Origin: Curtobacterium poinsettiae
Lineage (GTDB): Bacteria > Actinomycetota > Actinomycetes > Actinomycetales > Microbacteriaceae
Reading direction: 5' to 3'
Length of the DNA: 64,000 nucleotides
Assembly (NCBI RefSeq): GCF_025677645.1
Contig: NZ_CP106879.1
Location: 2,232,001 to 2,296,000 of the forward strand
Under the pieces are notes generated by a model. It had not been told where the DNA came from, did no database searches, and worked only from the letters and a program-made list of their open reading frames with translations. Position numbers and translations under genes: made by a program. This document shows, piece after piece, positions 58,629-64,000 of this stretch; the first letter of the stretch is position 1; the number at the start of each line of letters is the position of its first letter.

Positions 58629-61600
58629 CTAGAAGAGGGGTAGGGCGGTCTTGCTGCGCGTGCGGCTTCCGCCCGTCGCATTGGGCTCGTACGGGTGGAA
58701 ATGTGGGTTTGGATGGATTGCTGGTCGGTTGTGGTCAGTGAAATCAATGTCTCGAACGATCTCACCATCCCCGTCAAATTCTCGCGCCTGAGGATAGCTA
58801 GTCCCGCTCTTGCTCTCGCGCCAACCAAGTTCCGTGTGCGGGTACTCCGACTCCGGCAACCGAACTCCCTTCTGTGAGCTTGGTAGCGGTCGATGAGGGA
58901 ACCAACTCCCGTCAGGAGTCTTCGGAACGGGGAGTTCGTCCCCGAGCTTGTTCACGGCTGTCGGCAGGTGCACCTTCGACATCGTGCCGCCGGTGGCCGC
59001 CGACGTCGCGGCACCTTCGGCCGCGTTCCGGAGCAGACCACCGGGGGTCACGGGCTGGCCACTCACCGCGTAGTTGGCGACGTTCTCGGCCGCACCTTCT
59101 GCTGCGTTCTTGACCAGCTGCTTGCCGATCAGGGCACCGGCACCACCGCCGACAGCACCGAAGGCCCCGCTGACGGCGACCTGGCCCCAGTTCACCTCGC
59201 CGGTGGTGGCCTTCTGGATGATGGTGTCGGCACCGGCGCTGATGAGCATCATGCCGACCGGACCGCCGACGCCGGTGGCGACGAGCACACCGCCGGCGAC
59301 GACCATCGCGCCACCGGCGACGTACTCCCAGTTGTCCGCGAACCAGTCACCGGTCGCGGCTGCGGCACGTGCGAGCGGCCCCTGCTGCGCCGCCGCGTAG
59401 GCCTCGAGCTCCGCGTCGGTGATCGGCGCGAGGCCGAGCGGGTCGATCGCGTGCAGCGGGTCGTTGCCGGCGAACGAGTACGGGTTGCCGGCCCAGGCTG
59501 CTCCTGCTGGCGCGCTGACCGGGTCGACCGACAGGAAGCCGCGCGACGACGGGTCGTAGGCACGCGCCCCCATCCACTCGAGGCCGGCGACCTGCAGCGA
59601 ACCGTCGGCGCCGAGGGCGATCCCGCCGGGCAGGCCCGAGCCGCCGAGGTCGGCGAGCGTCTGCCACGGATCGGCGTCGTCGGCTGCTCTCGTGGTGCGT
59701 CGACCGCTGGCGATCCAGCGGTCGTCCACCCCGATCAGGCCGCCGGGAGCGCGGAGCACCGGCCCGTCACCGACGGCCAAGAGCGTCGGTGCGAACGCGG
59801 CGGTGTCCCAGTCGATCGGGACGCCGTCGACACCGGCGAGTTCACCGAGGGCGTCGACGTGCAGGTCGGTCGTGGTGCTGCTTGCCGCGGTGGTCTCCGC
59901 CACCCCGGTGAGGTGACCCTGCGGGGTCCAGCCGTACGTGGTCGTCACGCCGTCGGCTCGGAGCGCCTGCACCCGACGACCAGCGCCGTCGTAGGCGTAC
60001 TCGACTTCGGGCAGTCCGTCCGGAGCGCCGACCCTGCTCAGCTGTCCGGCGGCGTCGTGCGTGACCCGTCGGGCCCCGGAGTCCGTCCGTTCCTCGACCA
60101 GACGACCCGCCGCGTCGTAGACCCAGTCCGTGCGACCACCGTCGTGGACGGCGGCCACGAGCTGCGCGGCATCGTCGTGCTCGTAGGTGGTGCTCCCACC
60201 GGGTCCCTCGACGCGGGTGATGCGCCCGTCGGCGTCGCGTTCGATCGTGCTGGTGTCCGTGCCGTCCGCGTCGATGCGCGCGTGCCGGACCACGTGTCCG
60301 TTCGCGTACTCCCAGGTCTGCAGCTGATCGCCGGCGCGGGCCTGCAGGAGCCGCCCCGCCGCGTCGTGCTCGTACCGGACCTCGCCGAAGGCCGAGTGGT
60401 CGACGCGGACGACCCGTCCGGCCGCGTCGTGCTCGTACCGGGTCGTCGACCCGTCAGGGGACTGCACCGAGGTGCGGAGCCCGTCGGCATCGTGGGTCCA
60501 CCGCGTTTCGCGCGCGCCGGTTGCGCGGCGGACGAGCTGGCCCAGTCGGCTGAACTCGAGGACGTGGGTGGCGGGGGAATCGGGACGGGTCCTGTCGGTG
60601 ATCGTCACCGTGCGAGCACGCGCATCGCGGTCGATGCGGCCGATCAGCCGATCGCCGGCGTACTGCGCGGATTCCCGACCGGCCGCGTCGTACTCCCACC
60701 GCAGGACGCTCCCGTCCGGGTCGGTCTGGGTGAGCTGGCGCCCTGCCGCGTCGTAGGTCGCCGTCGTCGTGCGACCGAGCTGATCGGTGGACGAGGCCAC
60801 CTTGTCGAGCTGCGTGTACGTGCGGACGGTCACCCCACCCAGCGGGTCGACGGTGCGGACGAGTCGTCCACGCTGGTCGTACTCGTATCGGGTGGTACCC
60901 CCGAGACCGTTCACCGCGGCGACGAGCTGTCCGGCGGCGTCGTACCGGAAGCTCCGCTGGCCGAAGCGGGTGTCCCGCACCGAGACCACGCGACCGACCC
61001 GGTCGTACCGGTACCTCGCGGTGCCGACTCCGGGGACGTCGGCGTGGACGACCCGACCCTGGCGGTCGTACTCGGTCCGGGCGACCTCGCCGGTCGGCAG
61101 GGTGCGCGCGACGACCCGGGAATCGGCGTCGTAGGTCAACGTGGTGCGTGCGCCGGCGGGGTCGATCGCGCTGACCGGGCGACCGCACGCGTCGTACTCG
61201 TACCGGGTGGTTCGGCCCGCCGGGGTGGTGACGGCGACGACGCGTCCGGCGAGGTCACGTTCGATCCGGGTGAGGCCCCCGTCCGCGTCGACGAGCTCGA
61301 CCGCGCGACCGCAGGCGTCGTACGTCGTGAGTTCGGCGGACGTGTCCGCGTGCTCGAGCCGGGTCGGACGCCCGAACTCGTCGGTCGTCACGGAAACGGC
61401 GTCGAAGGCGTCGCGGACCGTGGAGACGCCGTCCGCGCGCGAGCGACGCACCTCGGTGCGGACACCGGTCGGGTCGACCGTGGCACCGAGGGCTCCGACC
61501 GCGTCGTACTCCCGCTTCCAGGTGCCGCCGGCCGGGTCGATCACGGCTTCGAGCCGGGAGAGCGCGTCGTGGACGAACGCCCACTCGGCGCCGTCGGGCA

Positions 61601-63965
61601 GGGTCATCGTCGACACGTTGCCGAACGCGTCGAAGTCCTTGGTGATGACGCGACCGAGCGGGTCCGTGGTGGACACGATCTCGCCGTGCTGGCCGTAGGT
61701 GACCTCGGTGCGGGCACCGGTCGGATCGATCGTCGCCGTGATCCGACCGCCGTCGCCGTGCTCGAACCGCCACAGCTCGCCGTCCGGGTCCTCACGTGCG
61801 GTGAGCAGTCCGGCGGCGTCGTAGCGGTACCGGGTCCGGTTGCCGAGCGGTGTGACCGCCTCGATGATCCGGCCTCCGGGGTCGCGGACCAACTGCGCGG
61901 TGTCGCCGACGGCGTTCTCGACCCCGATGAGCTCACCGGACGCATCGTGGTGGAAGGAGACGACGACGCCCATCGGATCGGTCGTTCCCACGAGCAGGCC
62001 GTCCCGCCACTCGAGCAGCGTGCGACCGCCGACAGGGTCGATGACGACGGAGGGGTTCCGGTCGTCGCCCGCGTACTCGTACTCGGCGACCCCGCCGTTC
62101 GCGGTGACCACCGTCGTCACGCGGTCCACAGCGTCGTACCCGAAGGTCAGGTCGGCGCCCTCCGGTGTCACGGTCCGGACGCGCCGTCCCCGCTCGTCGT
62201 ACCCGTGGACGGTCACCTGACCATCGCGCTCGGTCACCGAGACGAGGTTGCCGTGCGGGTCGTACGACATCGACTGGCGCTGCCCGTCGGTGTCGATGAT
62301 CCCGACGACGCGGCCCTTCCGGTCGGCGATCCAGGTGTTCGCGTGCTCCCCGTCGACGTCGGAGACCGAGGTGACCCGACCCGGCAGGTACGAGAACCGG
62401 ACCCGTCGACCGAACGGTGTGCGCTGCTCGACGACCCGGCCGCGGTCGTCGTAGGTGTTCTCGCACTCGACCACACCCGTGGCAGCGGTCACGCGGTCGA
62501 TCAGCCCGTCCGCGTTCCAGCGGTATCGACGACTGCCGACGGCATCGGTCGCCCGGACCAGCCGGCGGGCGTCGTCGTAGTGGTACTCCACGCGGCGTCC
62601 GTCCGAGGCGGTCGTCGACGCCACGCGGTCGCCCGCGTACTCGACGTCGACGAACCGCCCGAACACGTGCGACAGGCGCGTGATCCGGTCCTGCTCGTCG
62701 CGGCACACCGTCACGGCGGTGCCCGCTCCACGATCGCTGCTCAGCCACAGTCCGGACGGCGTGAACGCCCACCGACCGCCGGCGTTGTCCCGGACGACGA
62801 GCGAGTCCTGTTCGGCCCGGAGCCACAGGTCCTCGCCGACGCCGCGGCTCCACCCGTCACCCTGTCGCGGGAAGTCGACCTGCCGACCGTCGTCGAGCAC
62901 GACCGAGGCGGCTTCGTCGGTGATCTTCAGCCGGGTGTCGAGGATCGAGGACCACCCGAGCCCGAACACCCCGGAGCGGCCGTCGAGCGAGTTGTACATG
63001 CGCGTGAGCCGGAGCGACGCGGCCTGCCCAGCGAACGACAGGTCGGTCTCGGGCTCGAGGAAGTTGCCGGTGGCCGTGTTGACCGGGTCGTCGGCGAACC
63101 CGTTGGTCGGGGGCGTCCCCATCGCCGAGAACGGTCCGATGGTGAAGTCGTCACGTCCGGCGTCGATCCCCGCCGCGGACAGGGCCGCCGCGATCGCCGC
63201 GTCCGACAGCGTCGCAGGCCCGGCACCACCACCGGCGGCCTCGAACTGCGCGGCGACGGTGCCCGCCGAGTCGGCGTCCTGCCCGTTCGCGGTGAGCCAG
63301 TCGTTGACGGCGGTCAGCAGCGACTGGGCGTTCAGCGTGCCCCAGCAGGGGTTGCACTCGGCCTCGTAGTCGGCCAGGGCGTTGCGGAACGTGGAGACGG
63401 CACCCGACAGGTCGGCGTCGAGCGTGCGGGTGGTCGCCTCGAAGGAGCGGAGGTCTGCGGGGGCGGCCGACGACGTCCCACCGCTGGCTCCACCGCCTGC
63501 GGGGATCTCGCGGCCCTTCACGCTGACCTCGTCCGCCTGCAGTCGCGGCTCCGGCTCGGGCTCCGGCGGCTTCGGGTCGTCCCCGCCGCCGAACCACGTC
63601 GAGATCTCGTGCCCGGCGCCGACGAAGAAGTTCTCCTCGCGTTCACGCTTGCGGGCTTCCCACTCCTTCGCCTGCTTCCGCCGGTCGTCCTCGTCCTTCG
63701 CGGCATCGCAGAGCTGCTGCACGAACCCCGACAGGCTCTGCAGCGATTCGACGAGCTTCGTCGCACTCCGCGAGGCGATGTCGGCGTTGTCCGCGAAGAC
63801 CTCGGAGAAGTACCCCCGGAACTCCGCGCCCGCCGTCGTCACGGACGACGACCGTGAGCCGGACTGTCCCCCGATAGCCGACGCGAGCGCCGTCGACGCC
63901 GACTTGAGTGCATCCGCCGCGCTGTACGAGTAGCCGGTCGGATCGTTCCCGTGGATCTTCGCCAT
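58629..63965 (-). CDS. RHS-repeat polymorphic toxin with Ntox24-like C-terminal domain
   Basis: A 1778-aa secreted or contact-dependent toxin. Residues 1-115 are helical, WXG/LXG-like (ALKSASTALASAIGG, LVESLQSLSGFVQQLCDAA), with no classical signal peptide, suggesting type VII-type export. An acidic Pro linker follows, then a second helical domain (about 170-270). The DUF6531 motif NTATGNFLEPETDLSF comes at about 290, and about 1150 residues of RHS/YD repeats follow (many RYDAAGRL, TYDACGR, YEYDQRGRLV copies). The core-closing motif GFLSVDPVSAP and DPLGL lie at about 1470-1510, then a hydrophobic Gly/Ala pre-toxin segment, then the tip from about residue 1690 with RESKSGTSYPQAREFD, DFTDHNRP and HPNPHFHPY. 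The tip resembles bacterial toxin 24 (Ntox24). GC falls sharply at the tip. ATG 63965 is preferred because GGGGGGA is then 6-7 nt away; ATG 63971 is the alternative. Confidence 0.92.
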   Translation of the reverse strand: MAKIHGNDPTGYSYSAADALKSASTALASAIGGQSGSRSSSVTTAGAEFRGYFSEVFADNADIASRSATKLVESLQSLSGFVQQLCDAAKDEDDRRKQAKEWEARKREREENFFVGAGHEISTWFGGGDDPKPPEPEPEPRLQADEVSVKGREIPAGGGASGGTSSAAPADLRSFEATTRTLDADLSGAVSTFRNALADYEAECNPCWGTLNAQSLLTAVNDWLTANGQDADSAGTVAAQFEAAGGGAGPATLSDAAIAAALSAAGIDAGRDDFTIGPFSAMGTPPTNGFADDPVNTATGNFLEPETDLSFAGQAASLRLTRMYNSLDGRSGVFGLGWSSILDTRLKITDEAASVVLDDGRQVDFPRQGDGWSRGVGEDLWLRAEQDSLVVRDNAGGRWAFTPSGLWLSSDRGAGTAVTVCRDEQDRITRLSHVFGRFVDVEYAGDRVASTTASDGRRVEYHYDDARRLVRATDAVGSRRYRWNADGLIDRVTAATGVVECENTYDDRGRVVEQRTPFGRRVRFSYLPGRVTSVSDVDGEHANTWIADRKGRVVGIIDTDGQRQSMSYDPHGNLVSVTERDGQVTVHGYDERGRRVRTVTPEGADLTFGYDAVDRVTTVVTANGGVAEYEYAGDDRNPSVVIDPVGGRTLLEWRDGLLVGTTDPMGVVVSFHHDASGELIGVENAVGDTAQLVRDPGGRIIEAVTPLGNRTRYRYDAAGLLTAREDPDGELWRFEHGDGGRITATIDPTGARTEVTYGQHGEIVSTTDPLGRVITKDFDAFGNVSTMTLPDGAEWAFVHDALSRLEAVIDPAGGTWKREYDAVGALGATVDPTGVRTEVRRSRADGVSTVRDAFDAVSVTTDEFGRPTRLEHADTSAELTTYDACGRAVELVDADGGLTRIERDLAGRVVAVTTPAGRTTRYEYDACGRPVSAIDPAGARTTLTYDADSRVVARTLPTGEVARTEYDRQGRVVHADVPGVGTARYRYDRVGRVVSVRDTRFGQRSFRYDAAGQLVAAVNGLGGTTRYEYDQRGRLVRTVDPLGGVTVRTYTQLDKVASSTDQLGRTTTATYDAAGRQLTQTDPDGSVLRWEYDAAGRESAQYAGDRLIGRIDRDARARTVTITDRTRPDSPATHVLEFSRLGQLVRRATGARETRWTHDADGLRTSVQSPDGSTTRYEHDAAGRVVRVDHSAFGEVRYEHDAAGRLLQARAGDQLQTWEYANGHVVRHARIDADGTDTSTIERDADGRITRVEGPGGSTTYEHDDAAQLVAAVHDGGRTDWVYDAAGRLVEERTDSGARRVTHDAAGQLSRVGAPDGLPEVEYAYDGAGRRVQALRADGVTTTYGWTPQGHLTGVAETTAASSTTTDLHVDALGELAGVDGVPIDWDTAAFAPTLLAVGDGPVLRAPGGLIGVDDRWIASGRRTTRAADDADPWQTLADLGGSGLPGGIALGADGSLQVAGLEWMGARAYDPSSRGFLSVDPVSAPAGAAWAGNPYSFAGNDPLHAIDPLGLAPITDAELEAYAAAQQGPLARAAAATGDWFADNWEYVAGGAMVVAGGVLVATGVGGPVGMMLISAGADTIIQKATTGEVNWGQVAVSGAFGAVGGGAGALIGKQLVKNAAEGAAENVANYAVSGQPVTPGGLLRNAAEGAATSAATGGTMSKVHLPTAVNKLGDELPVPKTPDGSWFPHRPLPSSQKGVRLPESEYPHTELGWRESKSGTSYPQAREFDGDGEIVRDIDFTDHNRPAIHPNPHFHPYEPNATGGSRTRSKTALPLF

Positions 63966-63967
63966 CG

Positions 63968-64000
63968 TCATTCCCCCCAGATGTTGACGGCCTCATCCTG
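63968..64000 (-). CDS. 3' end of the gene upstream of the RHS toxin (partial)
   Basis: The last ten codons, QDEAVNIWGE, and a TGA stop are visible; the stop overlaps an ATG of the RHS gene. Position and tail would suit a small WXG100-type partner or chaperone, but too little is in the window to say. Confidence 0.4.
   Translation of the reverse strand, partial: QDEAVNIWGE

Noticed and set aside
58893..63857. A 1654-codon open frame on the plus strand across the RHS gene
   Set aside because: It is the antisense shadow of a high-GC coding region; translation is Arg/Val/Gly/Asp-rich with no domains, while the minus strand has clear RHS repeats.

Overview
The window is high-GC, densely packed actinobacterial chromosome. 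Gene content and order (rnpB; glnA2-glnE and glnA1; RDD/DUF4191; sucB-lpd-pepA; sigA next to a MurT/GatD-like pair; parE/parC; sepH; DUF4193-DUF3093-dut-DUF3710-DUF3159; acnA; dxs; rnd-DUF3000) point to Microbacteriaceae, and a Curtobacterium-like organism is my best guess. The genus is inferred from synteny and protein character only. No tRNA, intact rRNA gene, CRISPR array, transposase or integrase was seen.

Layout. 1-4.4 kb: a truncated AraC regulator, a small serine hydrolase, an unknown low-complexity protein, Nif3, and a coiled-coil protein whose zinc ribbon has decayed. 4.4-7.2 kb: RNase P RNA (minus), a frameshifted polyphosphate glucokinase, methionine aminopeptidase and a 59-aa SPOR-type protein. 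7.2-18.7 kb: nitrogen assimilation (glnA2, glnE, glnA1). Between glnE and glnA1 lies a translationally coupled polysaccharide operon of processive GT2 synthase, membrane-anchored GH26 hydrolase and UDP-glucose dehydrogenase. 18.8-26 kb: RDD and DUF4191 membrane proteins, a pseudokinase-like membrane protein where other actinobacteria carry lipB-lipA, then 2-oxo-acid dehydrogenase E2 and E3 and leucyl aminopeptidase. 26-40 kb: PAC2 protein, MFS transporter, principal sigma factor, a MurT/GatD-like pair that contains no cysteine, topoisomerase IV subunits, a phosphodiesterase and SepH. 40-53.3 kb: dUTPase cluster, aconitase, DXP synthase, fatty-acid oxidation FadA/FadB, RNase D and DUF3000. 53.3-64 kb: accessory region with an alpha/beta hydrolase whose 3' end is duplicated, several small unknown or immunity-like genes on the minus strand, and a 1.78-kaa RHS polymorphic toxin whose C-terminal tip and downstream genes have visibly lower GC.

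Regulation visible in the sequence: at least fourteen genes have a TANNNT -10 hexamer ending 6-7 nt before the start codon, the arrangement expected for leaderless mRNAs; rnpB shows the same geometry relative to its predicted 5' end. Intergenic gaps are filled by related long palindromes, many of which sit where a (often bidirectional) terminator is expected. Two genes carry apparent single-base deletions in C runs, so sequencing error must be excluded before calling them pseudogenes.

Best candidates for something new are the cysteine-free MurT/GatD-like pair, the GT2-GH26-UDP-glucose dehydrogenase operon, the pseudokinase-like protein beside sucB, and the immunity-gene array behind the RHS toxin.
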